This document shows, one piece after another, positions 1-15,644 of a DNA stretch of 64,000 nucleotides. The notes beneath the pieces were generated by a model. It made no database searches, had not been told where the DNA came from, and saw only the letters and a list, made by a program, of their open reading frames with translations. Every line of letters begins with the position of its first letter. Position 1 is the stretch's first letter. The position numbers and the translations under genes were made by a program. The stretch is from Bacillota bacterium (lineage in GTDB: Bacteria > Bacillota > Clostridia > Christensenellales > Borkfalkiaceae). The DNA lies in NCBI GenBank assembly GCA_019423125.1, contig JAHZBZ010000001.1:374751-438750 (forward strand), read 5' to 3'.

Positions 1-2
1 TC

Positions 3-113
3 ATCCCCGTCATGCAGGAGATGCGCGCCTTTTCGGACGACATGGAGCTCAACACGGCGAAAGACCTGTGGCCTTTCCCGACCTACGGCGACATCCTGTT
101 CAGCGTGTCCTAA
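3..113 (+). CDS. glnN: Glutamine synthetase type III, C-terminal end (partial)
   Basis: Only the last 36 codons are in the window; the 5' part lies upstream. The residues LWPFPTYGDILF just before the stop resemble the conserved C-terminal end of the large type III (GlnN) glutamine synthetases, which make glutamine from glutamate and ammonia. A strong hairpin with a T-run follows. The assignment rests on this short tail only, so the family is likely but not certain. Confidence 0.7.
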   Translation: MPVMQEMRAFSDDMELNTAKDLWPFPTYGDILFSVS

Positions 114-120
114 AAAATTA

Positions 121-148
121 CGCGGCGGAGCCGGTCGGCTCCGCCGCG
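121..148. terminator. GC-rich hairpin after glutamine synthetase
   Basis: A 13-bp perfect inverted repeat (CGCGGCGGAGCCG and its complement) with a 2-nt loop. No T-run follows on the plus strand; on the minus strand it is followed by TAATTTTTTA. It sits between the converging glutamine synthetase and CmpB-like genes and may help terminate leftward transcription. Confidence 0.5.
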
Positions 149-171
149 CGTCATACGGTGCTAAAAATCAG

Positions 172-212
172 GCACGCCTGCGCAAAATTGTTTGCGCAGG
201 CGTGCGTTTTTT
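172..212 (+). terminator. Rho-independent terminator, probably bidirectional
   Basis: A 15-bp perfect stem (GCACGCCTGCGCAAA and its complement) with an ATTG loop, followed by GTTTTTT on the plus strand. On the minus strand the stem is followed by CTGATTTTTA. It would end both the rightward glutamine synthetase gene and the leftward CmpB-like gene. Confidence 0.85.
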
Positions 213-1065
213 ACTGTTCGTCGGTGCCGTTCTCTGTGTTCGGCGTTTCGGGCAGATCGCCGTGCCGCTCTTTTTTGTCCTGACCGAGGGCGGGGAATGC
301 GCGGCCAAGACGGCTCTTTCTGATCTTTTCGGCGAGCGCCGCTCTGTCCGCGCGCAGGCGCAGGGCGTGTTCGATGCGCTTTTGGCGCATCTTTTCGGAA
401 AACTCGTTGCTCTTCTCGCGCAGTTTCCCGACGGCGTCGCTGCCTGCGACCGTGACGCCCGCGATCGCCTTCCCGAGCGTGTCGGAGCCCAGCCGCAGGG
501 CGCGGTTGATGTCCTTGAGCTCGCGGATGCGCCTGCCGAGCTTTGTGATCTGCAGGACGGTGAACACGAGGTCGACGGCGAATCCCGCCGCCGCGATGCC
601 GAGGAGAACGTATCCCGCCGTCAGAGGCAGTTTCCCGATGAGCGAGGCGATCGCGGGGTGCAGCACGTCGACGACGAGCAAGCACGCAATGCCCCAGATC
701 AGCGACATGGAAAGGCAGATATAGCCGAGCAGGTTGAAATGCTTGTCGGAGTAATCCCACCATTTGCGGTGAAAGAGCTTTTCGAGCACAAATCCCGTCA
801 CAAATTCCAGCGCGGAGCAGAGCAGGGCGCCGCACAGGAAGAGCAGGAGAAAATTGTCCGAAACGGGCGTGAGTGCGAGCAGGACGAGCACGACGCCCGC
901 TCCGTAGATGGGGCAGACGGGCCCGTTGAGAAAGCCGCGGTTGATGAATTTTCCCGTCTTGAGCGCGGCGTAGATCACCTCTGCGCACCAGCCGAAAAAG
1001 GCATACACGAAGAAATAGACCGCGATCTCGTAGAGACTGAAATTGCCGATAAAGATGTGTGCCAT
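211..1065 (-). CDS. Putative ABC transporter permease-like membrane protein (CmpB/PF06541 type)
   Basis: A 284-residue membrane protein. The N-terminal half has about five hydrophobic segments and the motif pattern FVYAFFGWCAEVIYA...NRGFLNGPVCPIYG seen in the family annotated as putative ABC-transporter type IV. The last 110 residues are charged, probably a cytoplasmic coiled coil. I start at the second Met because GGAGAG lies 3 nt upstream; an in-frame ATG eight codons earlier lacks a good ribosome binding site. No ATPase partner is adjacent, so transport is only inferred from the family name and the true function is unknown. Confidence 0.75.
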   Translation of the reverse strand: MAHIFIGNFSLYEIAVYFFVYAFFGWCAEVIYAALKTGKFINRGFLNGPVCPIYGAGVVLVLLALTPVSDNFLLLFLCGALLCSALEFVTGFVLEKLFHRKWWDYSDKHFNLLGYICLSMSLIWGIACLLVVDVLHPAIASLIGKLPLTAGYVLLGIAAAGFAVDLVFTVLQITKLGRRIRELKDINRALRLGSDTLGKAIAGVTVAGSDAVGKLREKSNEFSEKMRQKRIEHALRLRADRAALAEKIRKSRLGRAFPALGQDKKERHGDLPETPNTENGTDEQ

Positions 1066-1089
1066 GGTCTCTCCTTTTCCTTTTGGCAC

Positions 1090-1118
1090 AGTTTAACATA
1101 TTTTTCGCCCGTTGTCCA
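1090..1118 (-). promoter_or_regulatory. SigA-type promoter for the CmpB-like gene
   Basis: On the minus strand, TGGACA (1118-1113) and TAAACT (1095-1090) are separated by 17 nt. Transcription would start about 18 nt upstream of the chosen ATG. Confidence 0.5.
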
Positions 1119-1180
1119 GCGGCAAAGCGAAAAAGGGGCGCGCGCCGCGCAAGAAAATTGCGCCACGGGCCCGATTTTGC

Positions 1181-1209
1181 TTTTCAGTTTTGAAAAAATG
1201 CGCTATAAT
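1181..1209 (+). promoter_or_regulatory. SigA-type promoter for purA
   Basis: A perfect TATAAT at 1204-1209, with TTTTCA 17 nt upstream. The leader to the purA start is about 65 nt. Confidence 0.6.
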
Positions 1210-1281
1210 AGTATACGTGAGAACTTTTGCGCGGCGCCGCCGCGCGCATTCCGTGAAAACAATTATTGTGAGGAAATGTTT

Positions 1282-2553
1282 ATGTTAACTTCTATCGTCG
1301 GCATCAACTGGGGAGACGAGGGCAAGGGCCGCATGGTCGACCTTCTGTCCAAGGATTTCGACATCGTCTGCCGCTACCAGGGCGGCAACAATGCGGGGCA
1401 CACCGTCATCAACGAGCGGGGCAAGTTCATCCTCAATCTCCTGCCTTCGGGCATTTTGCGCGAAGGAGTGGTCTGCGTGATGGGCCCCGGCATGGTCGTC
1501 GACATCAAACACCTTACAGGCGAGGTCGCGCGCCTGCGCGAAGCCGGCATCTCCGTCGGTCCCGAAAACCTCAAGATCTCCGACCGCGCGGTCATCACCA
1601 TGCCTTACAACGTGCAACAGGACTGCCTCGAAGAGGAGCGCCTTGCCGATAAAAAATTCGGTTCCACCAAGCGCGGGATCGCGCCTATTTATGCGGACAA
1701 ATACCTCAAAAAGGCATTCCGCATGGGCGAGCTTCTGAACATGGAACTGCTCAAAAAGCGCGTGCCCGACATCGTCGAATGGAAAAACCTGACCATCGTC
1801 AACGCCTACGGCGCACAGCCGATCAAGGCGGAGGACATGATCGCCTATTTCGAAGAGTACGGCGCGCCCCTGCGCGACTACATTGTCGACACGGGCCTGT
1901 ACCTGAACGAGGCGAACAAGGCGGGCAAGAAGATCATGTTCGAGGCGCAGCTCGGCGCCCTGCGCGACATCGACTTCGGCATCTATCCCTATACTTCCTC
2001 TTCTTCCACCATTGCGGCATACGCTCCCATCGGCGCGGGCGTGCCCAATCTCAAGCTGGACAAGACGATCGGCATCATGAAGGCGTATTCCTCCTGCGTG
2101 GGCGAGGGCCCGTTCACGGCGGAATATTTCGGCGAGAAGGCGGAAAAACTGCGCAGCGCGGGCGGCGAATACGGCGCGGCGACGGGCAGGCCGAGAAGGG
2201 TCGGACCCTTCGACGTGGTCGCATCCAAATACGGCATCCGCTGCCAGGGTGCGGACGAGATCGCGCTGACAAAGCTCGACATCCTTTCGGGCCACGACGA
2301 GATCGAGGTGTGCGTCGCCTATGAGCTGAACGGAAAGACGCTCACCGAATTCCCGTTCACCGACGTGCTCGACGAGTGCAAGCCCGTGTTCAAAAAGGTG
2401 AAGGGCTGGAACTGCGACATCTCCAAGTGCCGCAAAAAAGAGGACCTGCCCAAGGAGGCGCTCAACTACATCCGCTTCCTCGAAGAGTCCTGCGAATGCA
2501 AGATCGGCTACGTCTCCGTCGGCGCGGAGCGCGAAGCGTACATAAAAATGTGA
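1282..2553 (+). CDS. purA: Adenylosuccinate synthetase
   Basis: The enzyme joins IMP and aspartate, using GTP, in the first committed step to AMP. The protein is 423 residues, the normal family length. The N-terminal glycine-rich loop GINWGDEGKGRMVD carries the catalytic Asp12 and Lys15, and GGNNAGHT carries the catalytic His. Two Met codons lie close together (1276 and 1282); the second is chosen because AGG at 1271-1273 is then 8 nt away and the protein begins as in its relatives. It is monocistronic, with its own promoter and terminator. Confidence 0.97.
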   Translation: MLTSIVGINWGDEGKGRMVDLLSKDFDIVCRYQGGNNAGHTVINERGKFILNLLPSGILREGVVCVMGPGMVVDIKHLTGEVARLREAGISVGPENLKISDRAVITMPYNVQQDCLEEERLADKKFGSTKRGIAPIYADKYLKKAFRMGELLNMELLKKRVPDIVEWKNLTIVNAYGAQPIKAEDMIAYFEEYGAPLRDYIVDTGLYLNEANKAGKKIMFEAQLGALRDIDFGIYPYTSSSSTIAAYAPIGAGVPNLKLDKTIGIMKAYSSCVGEGPFTAEYFGEKAEKLRSAGGEYGAATGRPRRVGPFDVVASKYGIRCQGADEIALTKLDILSGHDEIEVCVAYELNGKTLTEFPFTDVLDECKPVFKKVKGWNCDISKCRKKEDLPKEALNYIRFLEESCECKIGYVSVGAEREAYIKM

Positions 2554-2567
2554 CGAGAATCTACAGG

Positions 2568-2605
2568 CGGCGCGGGTGAGGACCCGCGCCGCGGCTTTGT
2601 TTTTT
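2568..2605 (+). terminator. Terminator of purA
   Basis: An 11-bp stem (GCGGCGCGGGT/ACCCGCGCCGC) with a 3-nt loop, followed by GGCTTTGTTTTTT. Confidence 0.85.
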
Positions 2606-2663
2606 GGGGCGTCCGAAGGGTCGCTCTTTCTTTCTGCTCATCGAAAAAAACGGGGGGGGTCCC

Positions 2664-2705
2664 GCATGAAAAAAAGAACTGCGTCGGCAGTTCTTTTTTT
2701 CATGC
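2664..2705 (-). terminator. Bidirectional terminator overlapping the radA stop
   Basis: A 19-bp perfect inverted repeat with a 4-nt loop; each arm carries a run of seven A or T, so it can work on both strands. The radA stop codon (2702-2700) lies inside the right arm. Confidence 0.85.
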
Positions 2706-4094
2706 GTCCGTATTCCGTTTCTTTTCGGGGAACAGCGCCCTGATCATCTTCGAGACGTACTGCACGGGCACGATCTCGATCTTGTCGGCAAATTTTTTGA
2801 CGCTCTTGTAATTCTTTGCGGGCAGGAACACGCGCGAAAATCCCATCTTGATGCATTCGTTGACCCGCTTTTCCGCGAAGGTCACGCCGCGCACTTCGCC
2901 CGTAAGCCCGACCTCTCCGAACACGGCGGTGCCCTTGTCGACGGGTTCGTTGCGATAGGCGCTCGCGAGCGCGGCGCAGATCGCGAGGTCGACGGCGGGT
3001 TCCGCCAGGCGGATGCCGCCCATCGCGTTGAGGTAGACGTCCTGGTTGAAGAAGGGGAGCCCGCACCGCTTTTCGAGCACTGCGATGAGCAGGACGAGCT
3101 TGTTGTAGTCTATGCCCAGCGGCATGCGGCGGGGGAGCCCGTAGGCGGTCTTTGCCATCAGCGTCTGGATCTCGACCATCATGCAGCGGTTTCCCGTCTC
3201 GGACGGGGTGACGCAGCTTCCCGCCGCCTCGCCGCGGTTTTCGCTGAGGAAGAGCCCCGAATAGTCGGTGACGCCGAAGATGCCTTCGCCCGTCATTTCG
3301 AACACGCCGACCTCCTGCACCGAGCCGAATCGGTTTTTGTACGCGCGCAGGATCTTAAAGTTCTCCTCCCGTTCTCCCTCGAAGTAGAGCACGGTGTCCA
3401 TGATGTGTTCGAGCACCTTCGGTCCCGCGAGCGCGCCCTCCTTCGTGACGTGCCCGACGATGAAGAAGGTGATGCCGCGGCTCTTTGCGATGCGCTGGAG
3501 CTTGCCCGCGCATTCGCGCACCTGTCCGACCGAGCCCGCCGCGGAGGAGAGCTCGCTCGTGTACACCGCCTGGATGGAATCTATGACGACGAATTTCTCG
3601 TCCTCGATCGCCTCTTCGATGTCCTCGAGGCAGGTCTCGTTGAGCAGGAGCAGGTTGTCCGAGTCCAGCCCGAGGCGCGCACAGCGCATCTTGACCTGCG
3701 AAGCGCTCTCCTCGGCGGAGACGTACAGCACTCTGCGCTCTTTGGACAGGTGCGCCGAGACCTCGGTGAGCAGCGTGCTCTTGCCGATGCCGGGATCGCC
3801 GCCGATGAGCACGAGCGAGCCAGGCACGATGCCGCCGCCCAGCACGGTGTCGAGCTCGGCGATGCCCGAAGAGACGCGCATGTACTTTTCCTCGTGCACC
3901 TGCGACAGGGGAACGGGGCGGTGTGCGGCGGCGGAACGCTCGCGCTTTGCCGCCTTCTTTTCGGGTGCGGGTTCGGCGATCTCCTCGACGAGGGTGCCGA
4001 ACTTTCCGCAGGCGGGGCATCTGCCCAGCCACTGCGGGCTCTGCGCTCCGCATTCGGAGCAGACGTAGACCGATCTGGATTTTGCCAAGGTCAT
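2700..4094 (-). CDS. radA: DNA repair protein RadA (Sms)
   Basis: A RecA-like ATPase/helicase that promotes branch migration during recombinational repair. The protein is 464 residues. An N-terminal zinc finger uses C12, C15, C26 and C29. The Walker A motif GGDPGIGKST is at about 98-107. The RadA-specific KNRFG motif is in the core, and a Lon-like C-terminal domain follows (YGLPRRMPLGID and onward). It is the last gene of the leftward operon; its ATG overlaps the stop of the preceding membrane protein (ATGA), implying translational coupling. Confidence 0.97.
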   Translation of the reverse strand: MTLAKSRSVYVCSECGAQSPQWLGRCPACGKFGTLVEEIAEPAPEKKAAKRERSAAAHRPVPLSQVHEEKYMRVSSGIAELDTVLGGGIVPGSLVLIGGDPGIGKSTLLTEVSAHLSKERRVLYVSAEESASQVKMRCARLGLDSDNLLLLNETCLEDIEEAIEDEKFVVIDSIQAVYTSELSSAAGSVGQVRECAGKLQRIAKSRGITFFIVGHVTKEGALAGPKVLEHIMDTVLYFEGEREENFKILRAYKNRFGSVQEVGVFEMTGEGIFGVTDYSGLFLSENRGEAAGSCVTPSETGNRCMMVEIQTLMAKTAYGLPRRMPLGIDYNKLVLLIAVLEKRCGLPFFNQDVYLNAMGGIRLAEPAVDLAICAALASAYRNEPVDKGTAVFGEVGLTGEVRGVTFAEKRVNECIKMGFSRVFLPAKNYKSVKKFADKIEIVPVQYVSKMIRALFPEKKRNTDA

Positions 4095-4930
4095 TCCTCC
4101 TTTTCGCGGTATTCTTTCATCTTGCTGAGTTGCGGGGCAAGGTCGGAAAGGGCGCCCTCCTCGCTGTCGTACAGGCTGAGGCTTTGCGAATCCTCAGCCC
4201 AGAACGCATAAAACGGAAAACAGAAGATATCTTCTTCGTCCCGTTCCAAGCAAAGCACTTCCCGAAGGACGGAATAACATCCGTCCTCACGACGGAACAC
4301 CGTGAGCCGCTCGGTACCGTCCACGCCGAAAAAAGTGCGCCCGTTCTCGGGCAGGCCGACCTTCCGATACAGAAAGGCGATCGCCTCGGCAGGTATGTCG
4401 GGGAGGACGGGAAGGTCCGCGGGCGCGTGCTTCCTCGCGAGCAGGCAAAAGAGGGCGAGGAGCGCCCCCTCGCAGAGCGCGAAGAGCACACAGCAAAGCA
4501 GGAGGTCGGAAAGTACGTCCGTGAAAAACAGGAGCGCGAACACGGCCGCGCACAGCGCGGCGGCGAGCAGGAAGAGCACCGCCTTTTTTCGGCCCGACGG
4601 CTTTTGCGCGGGCGCGCGGAAAAGGATCGCCTCTGGGGCAAACACGGGCACGAACCCGAACATCCCCGCGGTCAGCGGGGCGACGTCGGCAAGCACGCTC
4701 TCTTCGCTTTCATAAAAGCTGCATTCGTTGTCCGTTCCCCGCCACCGATATTCCTGCTCGTATCTGTCGAAGAGCATCGTCTGATCGGCATAAGAAAACG
4801 TCCCGTCCTTGCGGCGGTATATGAGCACCCGCCGCGTGCGGTCCTCGTCGAAAAATGCGCGCACGATCTCGCCGTCGGGCAGGTCTGACCAGAGCAGAAG
4901 GTCGGAGCGCGGGCTGCGGGAGGCGTTCAT
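4091..4930 (-). CDS. Membrane protein of unknown function with a duplicated domain
   Basis: I do not recognise this 279-residue protein. It has two adjacent hydrophobic segments (about 120-145 and 148-170) between two soluble parts that look like copies of one another. The N-terminal copy has IYRRKDGTFSYAD...ECSFYESEESVLADVAPL; the C-terminal copy has VFRREDGCYSVLR...SLSLYDSEEGALSDLAPQ. Both soluble parts should lie on the same side of the membrane. It is coupled by ATGA overlaps to ispDF upstream and radA downstream, so it is co-translated, but nothing shows a functional link. Confidence 0.75.
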   Translation of the reverse strand: MNASRSPRSDLLLWSDLPDGEIVRAFFDEDRTRRVLIYRRKDGTFSYADQTMLFDRYEQEYRWRGTDNECSFYESEESVLADVAPLTAGMFGFVPVFAPEAILFRAPAQKPSGRKKAVLFLLAAALCAAVFALLFFTDVLSDLLLCCVLFALCEGALLALFCLLARKHAPADLPVLPDIPAEAIAFLYRKVGLPENGRTFFGVDGTERLTVFRREDGCYSVLREVLCLERDEEDIFCFPFYAFWAEDSQSLSLYDSEEGALSDLAPQLSKMKEYREKEE

Positions 4931-6072
4931 CCCTGCACCTGCGTGCCGAGCAGGGCGGTCGCCGTGACGGTGATGCCCTCGCCACGCCCGAGCGCGCCCA
5001 GCCCTTCGTTCGTCCCCGCGGTGATCCCGACGCAGTTTTCGCTCACGCCCAGCGCGCGCGCGAGGTTTTGTTTCATCGCGGGAACGTGCGGCGCGAGCTT
5101 CGGTCTTTGGGCGACGATCGCCGCGGACACGTTCTGCACGGCAAACCCCTCACCGCGCACGCGCGCGACGACCTCTTTTAAGAGGAGAAGACTGTCCGCG
5201 CCCGCATAGGCGGGGTCGGTGTCGGGAAAGAGATGCCCGATGTCCGCAAGTCCCGCCGCCGAGAGCAGGGCGTCCATGACCGCGTGGGCGAGCACGTCTC
5301 CGTCGCTGTGCGCGAGAAGACGCGCCGCGCAGGGGATGCGCACGCCGCCGAGCACGATGCGATCGCCCTCTTTTGCGAATGCGTGCGTGTCGATGCCTAT
5401 GCCTGTCCGAAATTCTCTCACCGAAAAATCCTCCGAAAAAGTCAGTTTGCGGTTGCAGGGATCGCCGCGGAACAGGCGGGGCGGCGCGACGTACTTTGCG
5501 TACACGCCCGAATCGTCCGTGAAGGCGTCGCCGTCCGTCATCCTGCGGTAAGCGCCGAGCAGCGCGGGGAAGGAAAATCCCTGCGGCGTCTGCAGGGTGT
5601 ACGCGGTCGCGCGGTCGTATGCGGCGGCGATGTGTCCCTCCTGCGCGCGGACGAGGGTGTCGGTGCAGGGGAGGGCGCAGACGGCGCTGCCGCAGGCGAG
5701 CGCGGTGTCGATGCACTCGTCGAGGATGCGCCGCGTCACGAAGGGCCGCGCGGCGTCGTGCACGAGCACGACGTCGGGGGCGAACGGCTCGAGCGCTTCG
5801 AGCGCGCTCTTTACGGACAGCGCGCGCGTGGCGCCGCCGCGGGCGAAGACGAGCTTGTCCGCATAGGCCGCGAGCATCTCCTTTGCCGCGCCGCGCTCGG
5901 CATCCGCGACCGCGACCGCGATCTTTTGAATGCGCGGGCAGTCGGCGAGCCTTGCGACGGTGCGCGCGAGCACGGGCACGCCGCCGACGGGGCAGAATAC
6001 CTTATTTTTGTCGAAACGCGCGCGCGTGCCCGCGCCTGCGGCGGGCACGGCGGCGCAGATCATCCCGTTCAC
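4927..6072 (-). CDS. ispDF: Bifunctional IspD-IspF methylerythritol phosphate pathway enzyme
   Basis: A 381-residue fusion of two non-consecutive isoprenoid (MEP) pathway enzymes. Residues 1 to about 222 are IspD, the cytidylyltransferase, with the nucleotide-binding loop AAVPAAGAGTR...K and VLVHDAARPFV. Residues from about 223 are IspF, the cyclodiphosphate synthase, with the metal ligands of GIGIDTHAF and HSDGDVLAHAVMDALL. I use the GTG start at 6072 because GGGAGG lies 8 nt upstream; an ATG three codons later (6063) is also possible. The intermediate kinase IspE is not in this window. Confidence 0.95.
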   Translation of the reverse strand: MNGMICAAVPAAGAGTRARFDKNKVFCPVGGVPVLARTVARLADCPRIQKIAVAVADAERGAAKEMLAAYADKLVFARGGATRALSVKSALEALEPFAPDVVLVHDAARPFVTRRILDECIDTALACGSAVCALPCTDTLVRAQEGHIAAAYDRATAYTLQTPQGFSFPALLGAYRRMTDGDAFTDDSGVYAKYVAPPRLFRGDPCNRKLTFSEDFSVREFRTGIGIDTHAFAKEGDRIVLGGVRIPCAARLLAHSDGDVLAHAVMDALLSAAGLADIGHLFPDTDPAYAGADSLLLLKEVVARVRGEGFAVQNVSAAIVAQRPKLAPHVPAMKQNLARALGVSENCVGITAGTNEGLGALGRGEGITVTATALLGTQVQG

Positions 6073-6088
6073 CTTGCGCGCCTCCCGC

Positions 6089-6346
6089 TCATTCGTCCTG
6101 CGCGTCGGAGAGGATCTCGTACATCGAGGATGCCTCGTCCTTTTTGACCGTCTCTCTGAGTTCGAGCACGCGGAAGCGCAGGGTGCCCGCGGCGTAGCGG
6201 ATCTCCGCGACGTCGCCGACCTTGAGCGAATAGGCAGGTTTGACCTCCTTGCCGTTCACCCAGACTTTGCCTGCGCGGCACGCCTCTCCCGCGACGGTGC
6301 GGCGCTTTAAAAGGCGCGATACTTTGAGAAATTTGTCGATTCGCAT
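6089..6346 (-). CDS. rqcP: S4-domain RNA-binding protein, RqcP (YabO) type
   Basis: An 85-residue protein consisting of one S4 RNA-binding domain (MRIDKFLKVSRLLKRRTVA...GKVWVNGK). Its size and the start match RqcP/YabO, which binds stalled 50S-peptidyl-tRNA complexes and works with RqcH in alanine tailing during ribosome quality control. It is the first gene of the leftward operon with ispDF, the unknown membrane protein and radA. AGTGAGG lies upstream of the ATG. An Hsp15-like role is the alternative; the length favours RqcP. Confidence 0.85.
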   Translation of the reverse strand: MRIDKFLKVSRLLKRRTVAGEACRAGKVWVNGKEVKPAYSLKVGDVAEIRYAAGTLRFRVLELRETVKKDEASSMYEILSDAQDE

Positions 6347-6373
6347 GAAAACCTCACTTCAAGGCGGACCTGT

Positions 6374-6405
6374 CAAAAAGAGCGCGGAGAGCGTCGCCTC
6401 CGCGC
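6374..6405 (-). terminator. Terminator-like hairpin in the rqcP leader
   Basis: The arms GCGCGGAG (6382-6389) and CTCCGCGC (6398-6405) form an 8-bp stem. On the minus strand it is followed directly by TCTTTTTG, 28 nt before the rqcP ATG. It lies downstream of the leftward promoter at 6657-6685, so it may attenuate the operon or end a short leader RNA. Confidence 0.5.
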
Positions 6406-6483
6406 GGGATCCGTCTTTTTTTGCCGAGTTTTGACTTTTTTTATTTTTTTGAAAAATTTGTGCGGCGCAGTGTGGAAAAGCAG

Positions 6484-6512
6484 TTGACAATTTTTTGAAA
6501 ATTTTATATAAT
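6484..6512 (+). promoter_or_regulatory. Consensus SigA promoter of rpoB-rpoC
   Basis: TTGACA (6484-6489), a 17-nt spacer and TATAAT (6507-6512): a perfect match to the vegetative consensus in an AT-rich setting. The leader to rpoB is about 270 nt. A second TATAAT at 6535-6540 has no recognisable -35 box. Confidence 0.85.
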
Positions 6513-6656
6513 ATCAAACTGTATCATTATGGAGTATAATGTGGTTTTTGCCCTTTTCGACCTTTTGCGAAGGGGAAAAACGCCCGAAAAAGCGCCGCGC
6601 GGCCGCCCGATCTCTATATTTAAGAAAGGGAACGCGCCCGTTTTTGCTCGGATAAC

Positions 6657-6685
6657 ATTATACAGCAAAATTCCGAAGTTGTAAA
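6657..6685 (-). promoter_or_regulatory. SigA-type promoter facing the rpoB promoter
   Basis: On the minus strand, TTTACA (6685-6680), a 17-nt spacer and TATAAT (6662-6657). It would start leftward transcription near 6650, toward rqcP, crossing the rpoB promoter region. The 443-nt gap 6347-6789 holds this promoter, the rpoB promoter and the leader hairpin; I see no convincing gene in it. Confidence 0.65.
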
Positions 6686-6789
6686 GAGGCGGAGGATAAA
6701 TGAGCGGAAAAATTTTTTTTCCGCGTCTGCCGGGGCTACCGCGGTGTTTCGCAACCATGGAACGAAATTTTTTAAGGAGCGTGTGATTG

Positions 6790-10818
<4,029 letters not shown>

Positions 10819-10836
10819 TAAATCGGGAGGAACAGT

Positions 10837-14556
<3,720 letters not shown>

Positions 14557-14562
14557 CAAACG

Positions 14563-14591
14563 GGGCGCGCCCAATGCGGCGCGCCCTGCTT
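14563..14591 (+). terminator. Terminator after rpoC
   Basis: A 9-bp perfect stem (GGGCGCGCC/GGCGCGCCC) with a 6-nt loop, followed by TGCTTTT. The T-run is short, so some read-through into tyrA is likely; no separate promoter for tyrA is visible. Confidence 0.65.
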
Positions 14592-14623
14592 TTCGCGCAA
14601 GGCGCGGACAGAGGAGGACTTTT

Positions 14624-15448
14624 ATGAAGATCATGATCGCGGGGCTGGGCCTGATCGGCGGCTCCATGGCAAAGGCATTGCGCCGCGCGGGCATTGCCGC
14701 GGACGGAACCGACCGCGAAGAGGTCTGCGCCCGCGCGCTCGCGGAGGGCGCCGTCTGCGGCGTCGCGCGCGATCTTTCCGCTTACGACGTCGTGCTGATC
14801 GCGCTTCCGCCCGCGGCGGCGATGCGCATGCTGGACGAGGGCGGCTTTGCGGACGGCGCGATCGTCGCGGACATCTGCGGCATCAAAGAGGAGATCGAAA
14901 AGCTCGTCTTCTCCAAGCCGCGCAATTACCGCTACGTCGGCTGTCATCCGATGGCGGGCAAGGAAGTCTCGGGTTTTGAAAACTCCTGCGAGACGCTCTT
15001 TGACGGCGCGAGCATGATCGTGACAGAAAACGAGAAGACGGACAAAGCGGCGCGCGAGACGCTTGAGGCGCTCTTTTTAAAGATGGGTTTCGGCTGTATC
15101 CGACGCTGTGACGCGCGCTATCACGACAGGAAGATCGCCTACACCTCCCAGCTCGCGCACATCGTCAGCAATGCCTATGTCAAGAGCGAGACGGCGAACG
15201 GCTTTCCCGGCTTTACGGGCGGAAGTTTTCAGGACATGACGCGCATCGCGGGTGTGGACGAGTCGGTCTGGACGGACCTTTACTTCCTCAACCGCGACGC
15301 AGTGACGGAAGAGCTCTCCGGGCTGATCGCGCGGCTGGAAGAATACCTTGCGGCGCTGAAAAACGGCGATAGGGAGGGGCTTCGCGCGTTGCTTCGCGCG
15401 GGCAGGCTGCGCAAGGCGGAGCTGGACGCCGAACGCAAGATCGAATGA
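14624..15448 (+). CDS. tyrA: Prephenate dehydrogenase
   Basis: It catalyses the oxidative decarboxylation of prephenate to hydroxyphenylpyruvate on the way to tyrosine. The protein is 274 residues, with the N-terminal NAD-binding loop GLGLIGGS, and the substrate-pocket pattern GCHPMAGKEVSGFENS with its catalytic His. There is no chorismate mutase or ACT domain, so this is the short monofunctional form. Ribosome binding site: GAGGAGG. It lies 68 nt after rpoC and is followed by its own terminator; the aro operon that supplies chorismate begins about 4.7 kb downstream. Confidence 0.92.
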   Translation: MKIMIAGLGLIGGSMAKALRRAGIAADGTDREEVCARALAEGAVCGVARDLSAYDVVLIALPPAAAMRMLDEGGFADGAIVADICGIKEEIEKLVFSKPRNYRYVGCHPMAGKEVSGFENSCETLFDGASMIVTENEKTDKAARETLEALFLKMGFGCIRRCDARYHDRKIAYTSQLAHIVSNAYVKSETANGFPGFTGGSFQDMTRIAGVDESVWTDLYFLNRDAVTEELSGLIARLEEYLAALKNGDREGLRALLRAGRLRKAELDAERKIE

Positions 15449-15451
15449 GCG

Positions 15452-15479
15452 GAGGAGGGGCGACCCTCCTCTCTTTTTG
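15452..15479 (+). terminator. Terminator of tyrA
   Basis: Arms of about 8 bp (GAGGAGGG/CCCTCCTC) around a short loop, followed by TCTTTTT. Confidence 0.8.
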
Positions 15480-15577
15480 CCGCGCGTGCAGGAGCGCGCG
15501 CGGGGTGTAAAACAGCTTTTTTTGCAATAAGCGTGCGGAAAGACTACAATTTTGTAAAAATTGTTTTTCGCCATCGT

Positions 15578-15606
15578 TTTACAAAGAGCGGCGATTGTGG
15601 TATAAT
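15578..15606 (+). promoter_or_regulatory. SigA promoter of the DUF1934-rho-like-aro operon
   Basis: TTTACA (15578-15583), a 17-nt spacer and TATAAT (15601-15606). This is the only clear promoter ahead of the 10.5-kb gene string that ends at 26119. Confidence 0.8.
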
Positions 15607-15644
15607 ATTATCGGAAAAATGTAATTTTTTCGGCGAGGAAGAAA

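Noticed and set aside
202..1281. Long open frame running upstream of purA on the plus strand
   Set aside because: It is antisense to the CmpB-like gene and joins purA only because GC-rich DNA lacks stops; the ribosome binding site and family start place purA at 1282.
6504..6758. An 84-codon open frame on the minus strand upstream of rpoB
   Set aside because: It would start before the minus-strand promoter, lacks a ribosome binding site and runs through both promoter regions.
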